Positions 43,549 through 52,703 of a stretch of DNA of 64,000 nucleotides are shown here, piece by piece. Within the stretch, counting starts at the first letter, position 1, and each line of letters begins with the position of its first letter. The stretch lies in contig CBDBPN010000004.1 of assembly GCA_965208745.1 (NCBI GenBank), positions 620,001 to 684,000 of the forward strand. The letters are read 5' to 3'. The position numbers were made by a program, and so were the translations under genes. The stretch is from VXNE01 sp965208745 (GTDB lineage: Bacteria > Pseudomonadota > Gammaproteobacteria > Pseudomonadales > Azotimanducaceae). The notes beneath the pieces are model-generated. The model was not told where the DNA came from. It did no database searches and saw nothing but the letters and a program-made list of their open reading frames with translations.

Positions 43549-44793
43549 CTACCAGCCCAGCATCTTGCGTATCTCACCGTCCGCCGCCGCGAGGGATGCC
43601 TCGGCGGTCATCGACCCGTCGGACGTGAGCGCGAGCGCGGTATCGAGTTGCTCGAACAGCATGGCGGTGACCCGGGTGGTCGGCACGGGGGTTCCGAGGC
43701 GCGCCTGCTCGATGAACCCGCCCAGTACCGGATGCTGGCCGATCACCGGGTCCGACATGACCGCGGTCAGGGTCGGCAGGCTGTAGGTCCCGAGCGAGAA
43801 CTCCCTCTGGACCTCCGCCGACGACAGCCACAGCGCAAGCTGCACCGCCTCGGGCTTCACGCCGCTCTGTTTCGCCACGCTCCACCCGAAGTAGCCGACC
43901 ATCGGAGCGAGCCGCCGGCCCGTCGATCCGTTGTAGGGGAGCAACGACTGGCCCAGGCGAATGCCCGACTCCGCGTACCGGTCCCAGTTCCACGCGCCGT
44001 CGATCACCATGGCCGCGCGACCGGTCTGGAACCGCGTCGACATGGACTCGATGCTGTTGACGGACCCCGTCACCCTGTGCACCCGGCCGAGGTCGAGCAC
44101 CCACTCCATGGCGGCGGCCGTCGCTTCCGACTGCAGCGTCGGATAGCCCGCGTCATCGAACAGGGCGCCGCCCCATGCCGAGATGAAGGGCACGAACCAG
44201 TACGACCACTTGACGGGCAACGCGATCCCGGCGACGTCCGCGGTCGTGAGGGATCTCGCCGCGTCCAGCAGGTCCTCGGTCCGCCACCCGGAGTGGGGAT
44301 AGGCGAGCCCCGCGGCGTCGAAGAGGGCCGCGTTGTAGAGGAGGGTCATGCAGCTTCGCGTCGCCGGCAGCGCGTACAACGCCTCTTCGTAACGCATTGC
44401 GGACAGGGCGTCGGGGACGAACGCCCGCTTCTGCCGCGGGGTCAGGTGCGGCCTCAGATCCTCGAGGAGCGGGAGTCCCTCCACAGAGATGTGCCCGATC
44501 TTTCCCACTTCCGTTTCCGACAGGCGGATCAGGTCAGGCGCCTCCCCAGCCTGCGCCGCGTTGATGAACTGCTGGAGGTTCTGCAGGTACGGGATCCGGA
44601 CGACCTCCACCGCGATCGCCGGGTGCGCGAGAGAGAAGCGCTCCACGCTTTCGGTGAAGATCCGTTCCTCCATCGAGTCGACGCCGAACGTGTGCCAGAG
44701 TTCGACCGGCACGGAGCCCTGCCGGTCGTCCCCGCCAGAGGGAACCGAGGCGAGAAGCAGCAGTGCGGTGCAGAGAACGGTCCTGGCTGACAT
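43549..44793 (-). CDS. Extracellular sugar-binding protein of the ABC transporter
   Basis: 414 residues, family 1 solute-binding protein. The signal peptide MSARTVLCTALLLLASVPSG has no lipobox Cys near its end, so the protein is probably free in the periplasm. Typical features are VELWHTFGVDS at the mature start, the YLQNLQQFINAAQAGEAPDL segment and MVGYFGWSVAKQS. The ATG at 44793 has GAAGAAAG just upstream. It is the first gene of the operon and lies 87 bp from the LacI-type operator at 44880. Confidence 0.93.
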   Translation of the reverse strand: MSARTVLCTALLLLASVPSGGDDRQGSVPVELWHTFGVDSMEERIFTESVERFSLAHPAIAVEVVRIPYLQNLQQFINAAQAGEAPDLIRLSETEVGKIGHISVEGLPLLEDLRPHLTPRQKRAFVPDALSAMRYEEALYALPATRSCMTLLYNAALFDAAGLAYPHSGWRTEDLLDAARSLTTADVAGIALPVKWSYWFVPFISAWGGALFDDAGYPTLQSEATAAAMEWVLDLGRVHRVTGSVNSIESMSTRFQTGRAAMVIDGAWNWDRYAESGIRLGQSLLPYNGSTGRRLAPMVGYFGWSVAKQSGVKPEAVQLALWLSSAEVQREFSLGTYSLPTLTAVMSDPVIGQHPVLGGFIEQARLGTPVPTTRVTAMLFEQLDTALALTSDGSMTAEASLAAADGEIRKMLGW

Positions 44794-44879
44794 GCTTTCT
44801 TCGAATGGTGTCGATCCCAACCCACCCGTGCTTAGCCGAAGGCCGGGGCGAATTCAAGGAGCGCGCACGGGCCCCCGGA

Positions 44880-44893
44880 TGAATACGATTGCA
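44880..44893 (+). promoter_or_regulatory. LacI-type operator between the ABC operon and the dioxygenase gene
   Basis: TGAATACGATTGCA has the TG...CG...CA layout of LacI/GalR operators. Its exact reverse complement occurs at 45790-45803, and 49657-49670 matches at 12 of 14 positions. It lies 87 bp before the binding-protein ATG and 66 bp before the dioxygenase ATG, so it can serve both directions. Confidence 0.75.
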
Positions 44894-44959
44894 CCCTTCT
44901 GGCCGCTGTCGGAAAGGCCTCGCCATGTGCGCGACAATCCCGGAGTGGGGGTGCATGCG

Positions 44960-45769
44960 ATGTCGGTAGTTTCCGATGCGGACCGGCGGCAGTTCGCCGA
45001 GCAGGGCTACATGGTCCTCGAGTCGGTCATTCCCCCGGACGTGCTGACCATGCTCCGCGAGGAGTGTTCCTACTTCCTCGGCTACATGGACGCCCGGATG
45101 GACGCCGGCCTGCTGCCAAGCGGTGCGCTGTCGTGGCGGGGGCGCCGCTACTTCGTCAACAACATGTACCGCTACAGCCGGCGGCTGTGGCGTTTCCTGT
45201 ACGGCGAGCTGATGGCGGAGGTCTGCCGCAACACCCTCGGCCCGGACGCCTACCTGTTCAACGAGCAGTGGGTCGTCAAGGGCCCCGAGCAGGGGATGAA
45301 GTTCGCCTGGCACCAGGACTCGGGTTACGTCAAGGCGGTCGATCCGGACACCGACCACCCGCCGTACCTGACCTGCTGGTGCACGCTCGACGAGGTCGGC
45401 GAGAGCAACGGAACCGTGTACGTGCTCGACCACGAGAGCGCGGGCACCCGGGGCAACGTCATCACCCACGACCGCGACCCGGACACCAACGACCTGATCG
45501 GCTACACGGGGGACAACCCGGGATTCGCGGTGGACGCCCCGGCCGGCAGCGTCGTCGCGTTCACGAGCTACAACCTGCATCGCAGCGGGCCGAACGTCTC
45601 CGACACGATGCGGCGCGTCTACCTGCCGCAATACGTCTCCGCGCCGATGGTGCACACCCGCACGGGGGAGCGGTTCAACCTGGCCGTGCCGTTCCTGGAG
45701 GGGGGCGAGATCGTCTACCGCCACGACGACGACACCGCCGAGAACTGGGGAGGCACAGACGCCCCGTAA
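44960..45769 (+). CDS. Phytanoyl-CoA-dioxygenase-type Fe(II)/2-oxoglutarate enzyme 1
   Basis: 269 residues. The iron-binding triad is visible as His118 and Asp120 in WHQDSGY and His207 in NLHRSGPN, with an Arg next to it. The enzyme would hydroxylate an organic substrate using O2 and 2-oxoglutarate in the cytoplasm. It is divergent from the ABC operon and shares its operator, and an operator for the amylase follows its stop by 21 bp, so it is probably part of the same response. Possible substrates are the same as for the P450; none can be named. Confidence 0.9.
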   Translation: MSVVSDADRRQFAEQGYMVLESVIPPDVLTMLREECSYFLGYMDARMDAGLLPSGALSWRGRRYFVNNMYRYSRRLWRFLYGELMAEVCRNTLGPDAYLFNEQWVVKGPEQGMKFAWHQDSGYVKAVDPDTDHPPYLTCWCTLDEVGESNGTVYVLDHESAGTRGNVITHDRDPDTNDLIGYTGDNPGFAVDAPAGSVVAFTSYNLHRSGPNVSDTMRRVYLPQYVSAPMVHTRTGERFNLAVPFLEGGEIVYRHDDDTAENWGGTDAP

Positions 45770-45789
45770 GCCTCGAGCCCCGCCACCGC

Positions 45790-45803
45790 TGCAATCGTAT
45801 TCA
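45790..45803 (-). promoter_or_regulatory. LacI-type operator upstream of the amylase gene
   Basis: The reverse complement of the 44880 site (14 of 14), located 50 bp before the amylase ATG at 45854 and 21 bp after the dioxygenase stop. Confidence 0.75.
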
Positions 45804-45853
45804 GGGCCCGGACCGCAAGAATGCGACAAGGGCCTGTGCCATTCTCCCGGCCG

Positions 45854-48469
45854 ATGAGAAACGCCTCTCTTGCCGCGGTAGCTCTCACGCTCCTCGCGTG
45901 TTCGGGTACCGATCGCGCGGCAAGCGCATCGGAGGCCTGCGCTTCCGACGGCGACCTGCTGCTCCACGTGCCGTCGCCGGACTGGCGCGACCAGGTCGTC
46001 TACATGGCCTTCGTGGACCGCTTCGCCGACGGCGATCCCTCGAACAACGACCAGGGTTTCGGCGAGTACGACCCGACCCTGCCGTCGCACTTCAGCGGCG
46101 GCGACCTCACGGGCCTGATCGAGAGGCTCGACTACCTGCAGGACCTGGGCGTCACCGCGGTGTGGGTCTCTCCCGTGTTCGCCAACCAGTGGTGGAGCAC
46201 GCCGTACCAGGCCACCGGCTGGCACGGCTACTGGCCGACCCACTTCCAGGAGATCGATCCGCACTTCGGAACGGCCGAGGATTACAGGCGGCTCTCCCAC
46301 GAACTCCATTGCCGCGGGATGTACCTCGTCAAGGACATCGTCGCCAACCACGTCGGCAACTTCTTCGCCTACGACGGCGAGTACGATCCCGAGGACACCG
46401 CGAAGAACTTCCGCCTCCTCGAGCCGGACTCCCACCAACCCGCCCCGACCCAGTACCCCTTCAACATGGTCGACCGTCTGAACCCCGAGCACGCCGCCGC
46501 GGACATCTACCACTGGACGCCGGGCATCAACGACTTCGCCTCGCCCCACCAGGAGCACTACTACTCCCTCGGACACGTCAGCGACATCAATACCGAGAAT
46601 CCGCGCGTGATCGCCGCGTTCAAGGAGATCTACAAGGACTGGATCGCCCAGTACGGCGTCGACGGCTTCCGGATGGACACGACCAGCCTCGTGCCGTTCC
46701 CGTTCTGGAACGCCTTCCTGCGGGACGACGACGGGCTCTACGCCTACGCGCGGGAACTGGGCAAGGAGCACTTCCTGACCTTCGGCGAAGCGACCGCGAT
46801 CTCGGAGCCCTACCACGACGCCGGCGAGCGCCGGGTCGCGGCGTACCTGGAACGGGACGGACAGCTCGGCCCGAACTCCATGCTGGGCTACCCGCTCTAC
46901 CACGGCATCCGCCGGGTCCTGGGCGAGGGCATGGAGACGGCGGCCCTCGCGTATCGCCTGTCGGCCTTCATGGAACGCTACGCGGACCCGTTCGTGATCC
47001 CGAACTTCGTGGACAACCACGACACGGCACGGTTCCTGTCGACCGCGCCTCCCGCCGCCCTCAGGCAGGCATTGGCCCTGGTCTTCACCATTCCGGGCAT
47101 CCCCATCGTCTACCAGGGCACGGAACAGGGGCTCGTGGAAGCGCGCCAGGCCATGTTCGCCGGCGGGTACCGCAATGCCGAAGGCTCATTCGACGCAGAC
47201 TCCGAGTACTTCCGTTACCTCCAGGGATTGACATCCCTGCGCCACGAGCAGGCGGTCCTGCGGCGGGGAGACCTGACGATCCTGGGGTCCGAACCGAGCG
47301 GGCCGGGGCTTCTGGCCTACCGGCGGCAACACGGGGACGATGTCCTGCTCGCGCTGATGAACAGCGCCGACCACGGCATCCTCGTGCATCGCCTCGCGAC
47401 GGGGCTGCAGCCGGAGACCCGGCTCGAACCGCTGTTCGCCGAGAACTGGGAGGGCGACGCCGCTACGGACCCGGATGGCCGCCTGAGTCTTCGCTTGCCG
47501 GCGCGAGCGGTCGCGGTGCTTGCGCCCGCCGGGACAAGCCCCACCGACGAACGGGCGCAGGCCGCAGAGGTCACCATCGCTGTCAACGCGGGGGCCATCG
47601 AGCGCGCGGTACTCAACGAGGACTTCGAGTTGACGGGTGAAGTCAGCGAGGGCGACCTACCCCTGCGCCTCATCCTGAACGGCAACATCGATCAAGCCAT
47701 CGACTTCGTGGCGGACGCGCAGGGGCGTTGGCGGGTCACCGTCCCCGTCCGCGACCTGGGGGAGACCAGGAACCACCTCGAGGTTTACGCGCCACGATCC
47801 AACGCACTCTCGGCCCGCGTTGCCTACACCACGCGCGTGACCGAGCCGGAGCTGTGGGCCGCCGTCGAAGACCCCCCGGACGACGCCCACGGCCCCACGG
47901 GGCGTTACCTGATCCCCCAGCAGCCCGAGAGCCGCCGCCAGCGCGAGATCCTCGCCGCGCAAGCCCGCACAGCCGGCCGCAACCTCGAACTGACGCTGAC
48001 GATGGCCGAGATCACCACCCCGTGGCTACCCCCGTTCGGTTTCGACAACGTCATGGTGACCACCTTTTTCGACCTGCCGGAGCGGCAAGGCGCCACCGTG
48101 CTGCCGCTGATGGACGCCCACGCCCCGAACTCGATGGAGTGGGACCTGGCCCATGTCGCCCGGGGATGGAGCAGCTATACCTACCGCGCCGCCGGGAGCA
48201 GCGCCGAACGCCAGGGCGAGAAACTCGGCGTATCGCCGGAGATCACGGCGGACAAGGACGCCGGTACGATCACGCTCTTCTACCGCGGCGCCGCCCTGGG
48301 CGTCGAAGGTTGGGCCGGCACCAGGATCTACGTCACCACCTGGGGGTCCTCCGCCGAGGGCGACTATACCGACCTGAGGCCGGAGCCCACCCAGTGGTTC
48401 TTCGGCGGCGGCGAACCGGGCGAGCCGAAGATCCTGGATGACGTGCTCCTCGTCCTCGATGGAGGATAG
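45854..48469 (+). CDS. Lipoprotein alpha-amylase / cyclomaltodextrinase-like GH13
   Basis: 871 residues. MRNASLAAVALTLLACSG is a lipoprotein signal with Cys16, so the enzyme is anchored to a membrane, probably the outer one. The GH13 domain has nucleophile Asp275 in GVDGFRMDT, acid/base Glu312 in TFGEA and Asp390 in FVDNHD, so it cuts internal alpha-glucosidic bonds. The C-terminal 230 residues carry a segment EDPPDDAHGPTGRY typical of the glucodextranase C-terminal module. It provides oligosaccharides for the ABC transporter. It converges with the LacI gene. Confidence 0.93.
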   Translation: MRNASLAAVALTLLACSGTDRAASASEACASDGDLLLHVPSPDWRDQVVYMAFVDRFADGDPSNNDQGFGEYDPTLPSHFSGGDLTGLIERLDYLQDLGVTAVWVSPVFANQWWSTPYQATGWHGYWPTHFQEIDPHFGTAEDYRRLSHELHCRGMYLVKDIVANHVGNFFAYDGEYDPEDTAKNFRLLEPDSHQPAPTQYPFNMVDRLNPEHAAADIYHWTPGINDFASPHQEHYYSLGHVSDINTENPRVIAAFKEIYKDWIAQYGVDGFRMDTTSLVPFPFWNAFLRDDDGLYAYARELGKEHFLTFGEATAISEPYHDAGERRVAAYLERDGQLGPNSMLGYPLYHGIRRVLGEGMETAALAYRLSAFMERYADPFVIPNFVDNHDTARFLSTAPPAALRQALALVFTIPGIPIVYQGTEQGLVEARQAMFAGGYRNAEGSFDADSEYFRYLQGLTSLRHEQAVLRRGDLTILGSEPSGPGLLAYRRQHGDDVLLALMNSADHGILVHRLATGLQPETRLEPLFAENWEGDAATDPDGRLSLRLPARAVAVLAPAGTSPTDERAQAAEVTIAVNAGAIERAVLNEDFELTGEVSEGDLPLRLILNGNIDQAIDFVADAQGRWRVTVPVRDLGETRNHLEVYAPRSNALSARVAYTTRVTEPELWAAVEDPPDDAHGPTGRYLIPQQPESRRQREILAAQARTAGRNLELTLTMAEITTPWLPPFGFDNVMVTTFFDLPERQGATVLPLMDAHAPNSMEWDLAHVARGWSSYTYRAAGSSAERQGEKLGVSPEITADKDAGTITLFYRGAALGVEGWAGTRIYVTTWGSSAEGDYTDLRPEPTQWFFGGGEPGEPKILDDVLLVLDGG

Positions 48470-48483
48470 GCCCGTTACGCCCG

Positions 48484-49506
48484 TTACGCGCCGCAGGACT
48501 GCCGGATCATCAGGCTCACGGGCAACTCGTCGGGCAGCACGACCTGCCCGGCAATGAGGCGGATCAAGTGCTCGACCAGCTTGCGCCCGGCAAGCTCGGT
48601 GTCCTGGCGTACGGTCGTCAGCGCCGGCCGGGTGTACTGCGCGATGGGGAGATCGTCGTACCCGACGACAGCGACGTCTCCGGGGACGTCCAGGCCACGG
48701 TCGCGCAGGGCCGCCATGGCGCCGATGGCGATGAGATCGCTCGCACAGACGATGGCGTCGAGCGGTCCACCGCCCGCGAGCAACGCCTCGACGGCGTCGT
48801 AGCCCTCGGCTTCCGCCGAATTGGCGGCGATGTGCCGGCCGGGATCGGTGGCGATGGCGTGGCTTGCCAGCGCGTCCAGGTAGCCGTGGTAGCGATGCGT
48901 GAACTCGGGATTGGCAGCCGATGTCCGCCCGACGAACGCGAAGTGCCGATGGCCGAGGCGGATCAGGTGCGTGGTGATCTCCCTCGCGCTCTGCTCGTTC
49001 TGGCAGGTGACGTAGCTGGAAACACCCGGCACGTGATAGTCCAGGCCCCAGATGACGAACGGCGTGCCGCTCGTGGCCAGTGCGATCAGTTGCGCGTCGT
49101 AGCTCTCCCGGTCCCGTATGCCGAGCAGCATGATGCCGTCCGCGCGGTGTGCGTCCTGGAAGTCCTGCACCCAGTTCTCGCTGAGTTGCTGGAACGTCAC
49201 GAGGAGATCGTAGCCGTGGCCGGCCGCCGCGTGGGCGACGCTGCTCAGGATCGAGAGAAAGAACGGATTGATGTGGGACTCGGGCTCGTCCTCGCACAGC
49301 AGCAGCGCCAGCGTGCTGGTGGTCTGTGCGCGTAGGCGGCTGGCGTTGCGGTCCACCGTGTAGCCCATTTCCTTGGCGATCCGCTGGATCTGCCGGCGCG
49401 TGGCGGCGCTGACCTGGGGGCTGTCGCGCAGCGCGCGCGAGACGGTGGACTGGGATACGCCGGCGCGCGCCGCGATGTCGAGCGATGTCGTCTTGGTCGA
49501 TTTCAT
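48484..49506 (-). CDS. LacI-family transcriptional regulator
   Basis: 340 residues. An N-terminal helix-turn-helix (TTSLDIAARAGVSQSTVSRA) is followed by the hinge helix region (NASRLRAQTTSTLALLL) and a periplasmic-binding-protein-like sensor domain (GIRDRESYDAQLIALATSGT through CASDLIAIGAMAAL). Members repress sugar genes until the inducer binds. Its own upstream region carries two LacI-type sites (49638-49670), and related sites sit before the ABC operon, dioxygenase and amylase, so it very likely controls the locus and itself. Confidence 0.95.
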   Translation of the reverse strand: MKSTKTTSLDIAARAGVSQSTVSRALRDSPQVSAATRRQIQRIAKEMGYTVDRNASRLRAQTTSTLALLLCEDEPESHINPFFLSILSSVAHAAAGHGYDLLVTFQQLSENWVQDFQDAHRADGIMLLGIRDRESYDAQLIALATSGTPFVIWGLDYHVPGVSSYVTCQNEQSAREITTHLIRLGHRHFAFVGRTSAANPEFTHRYHGYLDALASHAIATDPGRHIAANSAEAEGYDAVEALLAGGGPLDAIVCASDLIAIGAMAALRDRGLDVPGDVAVVGYDDLPIAQYTRPALTTVRQDTELAGRKLVEHLIRLIAGQVVLPDELPVSLMIRQSCGA

Positions 49507-49637
49507 GGGCCACGACCGGAGGGCGCCACCGGAAGTCACCTGGGGGGCGACTCCGGCTTGTGCGCTACCTGCCCGGCAGTATAGCGCCCACGACTGGCCT
49601 CCCCCCGGTGGCTCCGACCGTTCCTTCGCATCCGTTT

Positions 49638-49651
49638 CGCATTCGTATGGG
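49638..49651 (+). promoter_or_regulatory. Degenerate LacI-type site, left of a pair
   Basis: CGCATTCGTATGGG resembles the reverse complement of the 49657 site (TGCATTCGTATGCA) with changes only at the ends. Centres are 19 bp apart, roughly two helical turns, so paired binding is plausible. Confidence 0.55.
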
Positions 49652-49656
49652 ACGAA

Positions 49657-49670
49657 TGCATACGAATGCA
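49657..49670 (+). promoter_or_regulatory. LacI-type operator upstream of receptor 5 and lacI
   Basis: TGCATACGAATGCA is a nearly perfect palindrome with central CG and matches the 44880 operator at 12 of 14 positions. It lies 178 bp before the receptor ATG and about 150 bp before the lacI start. Confidence 0.7.
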
Positions 49671-49847
49671 CGATCTTGTCTGCAATCGCGGGCCTTCCTA
49701 GCATTGATTCACTTGGCAGGGGTGCGCATTTCCGACTTTGGCACCCGCGGCACCATGCCTCCGTGCCGGTGCACCGCACCTCGGCCTTCCGAACCCCGGA
49801 CCCACTCCAAAACGACGAACGGAAACGCCACTTCAGGAGAGAAGCCG

Positions 49848-52640
49848 ATGTCGAAACACAACCCCTCGATGTTGCGGACGGCGGCCTTGGCCCTGCTCGC
49901 CGCCGCTGCGCACGTCGGCCTGACCGGAGCGGCGGCCGGCGCCGAGCAGGAGCAGGTGATCGAGGAGATGGTCGTCACCGCCAAGTTCCAGCGCAGCCTC
50001 CAGGACGGCATCTCGCAGAAGCGCAACGCCGACAACCAGATGGAGGCCATCGGCATGGAGGACATCGGCGTGCTGCCCGCCAAGTCCATCGCCGAGGTGA
50101 TCGCCGCGCTGCCGGGGGTGGCCGGCGCGCGGGACGACGAAGGCGTCATCAGCCAGCTCTCCGTGCGCGGGACGACGGACCTGACCCTGGGCACCCTGAA
50201 CGGCCGCGAACAGGTCACCGTGGCGACCACGCGCAACGTCGAGTACGCGCTCTACCCACCGAACGTCATGACCGCGGTACAGGTCTACAAGACCGCCCGG
50301 GCGGACCTCCCGGAGGGCGGACTCTCCGGCGTGGTCAACATGAACACGATACGGCCGCTCGCGTTCGATGAGCGGGAGGTGGTCTTCAACGGCGAGATGA
50401 CCTATCCCCAGGTCTCGGACGACGTGATCGAGGCGGGCGACAGCGGCGGGCAGGGCAGCATCGTCTACATCGACCAGCTCACCGACAGCTTCGGCGTCGT
50501 GCTGTCCTATGCCTACGCCGACGAGGTCCTCGGACGTGACGGCGACGTCAACCCGTTCGACTGGCGTGGCTTCTCTGGAGGCGGGTTCGGCTCGCCGCCG
50601 CCCGACGTGGACGGGGACGGCATGACCGGTGACGAGGTGATTCCCGCCGGCTTCACGCTGATCAACGGCGGCGGCGCCGAGGAAAGAAATAGCGCCTTCG
50701 TCGCCCTGCAGTGGATGGGCGAGGAAGTCGAGGTCAACTTCGACCTGCTCGATTCCCGCCGGGTGCAGGACAAGCGGATGAACGGGATGAACTTCATCGG
50801 CACCACCAACCGGGGCTGGTCGCTCATGAACGCCGTCTTCAATAACCGCGGCGGCATGGACGAAGTGGTGTCCGGCACGATCACCGTCCCCGGCACGAAC
50901 GCCTCCGGATTCGGCAGCGGCGGAAGCTCCAGTTTCAACCAGTACCACGATGTCGAGCACGACGTGCTGAGCACCGGCCTGAACGTAAGCTGGAGCCGGG
51001 GCGACTGGACGGTCGCCGGCGACGTCAGCTATTCGGAGGCCGAGAGCGACTTCGGGCTCTTCAACGCCACCACCCACCTCGCGCCCACCGGCGGCTTCGG
51101 CGGCCCCACGTTCACGCTGACCTTCAACGCGCTCGGCGACCATCCAACGCTGTCCGTGGCCGAGGACATGCTCGATCCCACGATCTGGGTGCCGCGGCAG
51201 TTCGAGGAGTACCGCGAGGCCTCGAGCGACGAACTGACGACGTTCCGGCTCGACGTCGAGCGCGACTTCCACCACGGCGGCTCCGGATTCGGCCTGACGA
51301 GCATCGAGTTCGGCGCCCGCGTCACCGACCGCGAGAAGACCTTCGCCCTGCTGGCGGACCGCTTCAACGCGGCGATCGTGCCCGACGTCGATCCCGTCCT
51401 GCTGACACCGCGACCGCTCGATGCGAGCTTCGTCGATTACATCGCGACCCCAGAGCGCGGACCCAAGTTCATCATCTGGGACCCCGTGAAGATCCGCAAC
51501 GACCGCTTCACGGCGAGGACGCCTCAGGCCGAAGCGATGAACCCCGTGCAGTCCCGCAACACCCTGCTGCAGCAGTCCGGCAGCATCGACGAACAGACGG
51601 TGTCCGGCCACGTGCAGCTCAACTTCGTCGGCGAACTCGGAACCGTCCCGTTCCGGGGCAATATCGGCGTGCGCGTGACCAACACGGACTCGGAATCCCC
51701 CGGCTGGACGACGCCGGACCGGGTCAACGTCCCGGCGACGGCGATCAGCCCCGACCACGACTACTCCGAGGTTCTGCCTAGCCTCAACGTGGCCTTCGAA
51801 CTCTCCGAGACGCGGCTGCTCCGGTTCGGCCTCGCGAAGGTCATGAACCGGGCTCCGCTCGACGACCTGAAGTCCTCGCAGACGCTCTTCATCAGCGGCT
51901 TCGGCGCGAACGGCACCGCGGGCAACCCGATGCTGGATCCCACGGTGGCGACCCAGGCGGCCGTCTCCTACGAGTGGTACCCGAACGAGTTCGCCTCGGT
52001 GGCGGTCGCCGGGCACTATTCCGACCTCGAATCCTTCGTGGGCACCGAGTTCATGACCATCGTGGTCACGACGGCGGACTCCGTGGACGGGTTCGGCAAC
52101 GTCGTCCCAGGCGGGCCGGTCAACGTCGAACTCGAGACGCTCGGCAACGGCGACGGCGGCTACATCCGGGGACTCGAAGTCGCGGTGAACACCAACTTCG
52201 GCTTCCTCTCCGAGCCGCTCGCGACGGTAGGCATGAGCGCGAACTACGCGTTCACCGAGTCCAACGTCATCCCTATCGGCCGCCCGGCACTGGGCGGCAG
52301 CGTGGGATCGCAGGGCGCCGCGCTGACCGGGCTGTCCGAGGACGTCGCGAACGTCAGCTTCTGGTGGGCCAACTACAACATCGAGGCCCGCGTGGGCGTT
52401 GACTACCGCAGCGAGTACATCGAGCCCAACGTGTTCGGGAACTTCCTGAACGTCGACGACACGACGCTGGTCAGCTTCAACGTATCCTACGACTTCAGCG
52501 AGAAGTTCCGCGTCAGCGTGTTCGGCTTCAACGTCGGTGACGAGCAACGCCGCAAGTATTCCGCCGGGATCCCCCAGCGGACGGAGTTCAATCACTACTA
52601 CCGGGAGACGTTCGGCTTCAAGGTCTTCTATCGTCTGTAG
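49848..52640 (+). CDS. TonB-dependent receptor 5, carbohydrate-locus type
   Basis: 930 residues. Signal peptide MSKHNPSMLRTAALALLAAA, TonB box EEMVVTAK near 40, plug segment IGVLPAKSIAEVIAALPGV and a C-terminal strand ending FGFKVFYRL with terminal aromatic pattern, as in true outer-membrane barrels. It is not a close paralog of receptors 1-4. GGAGAGAAG precedes the ATG. With the lacI-linked operators upstream and the amylase nearby, import of maltodextrin-like or modified alpha-glucan is the best guess. Confidence 0.93.
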   Translation: MSKHNPSMLRTAALALLAAAAHVGLTGAAAGAEQEQVIEEMVVTAKFQRSLQDGISQKRNADNQMEAIGMEDIGVLPAKSIAEVIAALPGVAGARDDEGVISQLSVRGTTDLTLGTLNGREQVTVATTRNVEYALYPPNVMTAVQVYKTARADLPEGGLSGVVNMNTIRPLAFDEREVVFNGEMTYPQVSDDVIEAGDSGGQGSIVYIDQLTDSFGVVLSYAYADEVLGRDGDVNPFDWRGFSGGGFGSPPPDVDGDGMTGDEVIPAGFTLINGGGAEERNSAFVALQWMGEEVEVNFDLLDSRRVQDKRMNGMNFIGTTNRGWSLMNAVFNNRGGMDEVVSGTITVPGTNASGFGSGGSSSFNQYHDVEHDVLSTGLNVSWSRGDWTVAGDVSYSEAESDFGLFNATTHLAPTGGFGGPTFTLTFNALGDHPTLSVAEDMLDPTIWVPRQFEEYREASSDELTTFRLDVERDFHHGGSGFGLTSIEFGARVTDREKTFALLADRFNAAIVPDVDPVLLTPRPLDASFVDYIATPERGPKFIIWDPVKIRNDRFTARTPQAEAMNPVQSRNTLLQQSGSIDEQTVSGHVQLNFVGELGTVPFRGNIGVRVTNTDSESPGWTTPDRVNVPATAISPDHDYSEVLPSLNVAFELSETRLLRFGLAKVMNRAPLDDLKSSQTLFISGFGANGTAGNPMLDPTVATQAAVSYEWYPNEFASVAVAGHYSDLESFVGTEFMTIVVTTADSVDGFGNVVPGGPVNVELETLGNGDGGYIRGLEVAVNTNFGFLSEPLATVGMSANYAFTESNVIPIGRPALGGSVGSQGAALTGLSEDVANVSFWWANYNIEARVGVDYRSEYIEPNVFGNFLNVDDTTLVSFNVSYDFSEKFRVSVFGFNVGDEQRRKYSAGIPQRTEFNHYYRETFGFKVFYRL

Positions 52641-52703
52641 TTCCCCCAACCTCCTTCCGGCCCACGGACGCCCCGGCGGCGTGGGTCGGGCCGCCGTCCG
52701 CCG

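Larger units (their letters stand above)
49507..49847. other. Divergent intergenic region between lacI and receptor 5
   Basis: No gene. It holds two LacI-type sites at 49638-49670 and presumably the promoters of both divergent genes; no convincing -35/-10 pair could be fixed by eye. Confidence 0.7.
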
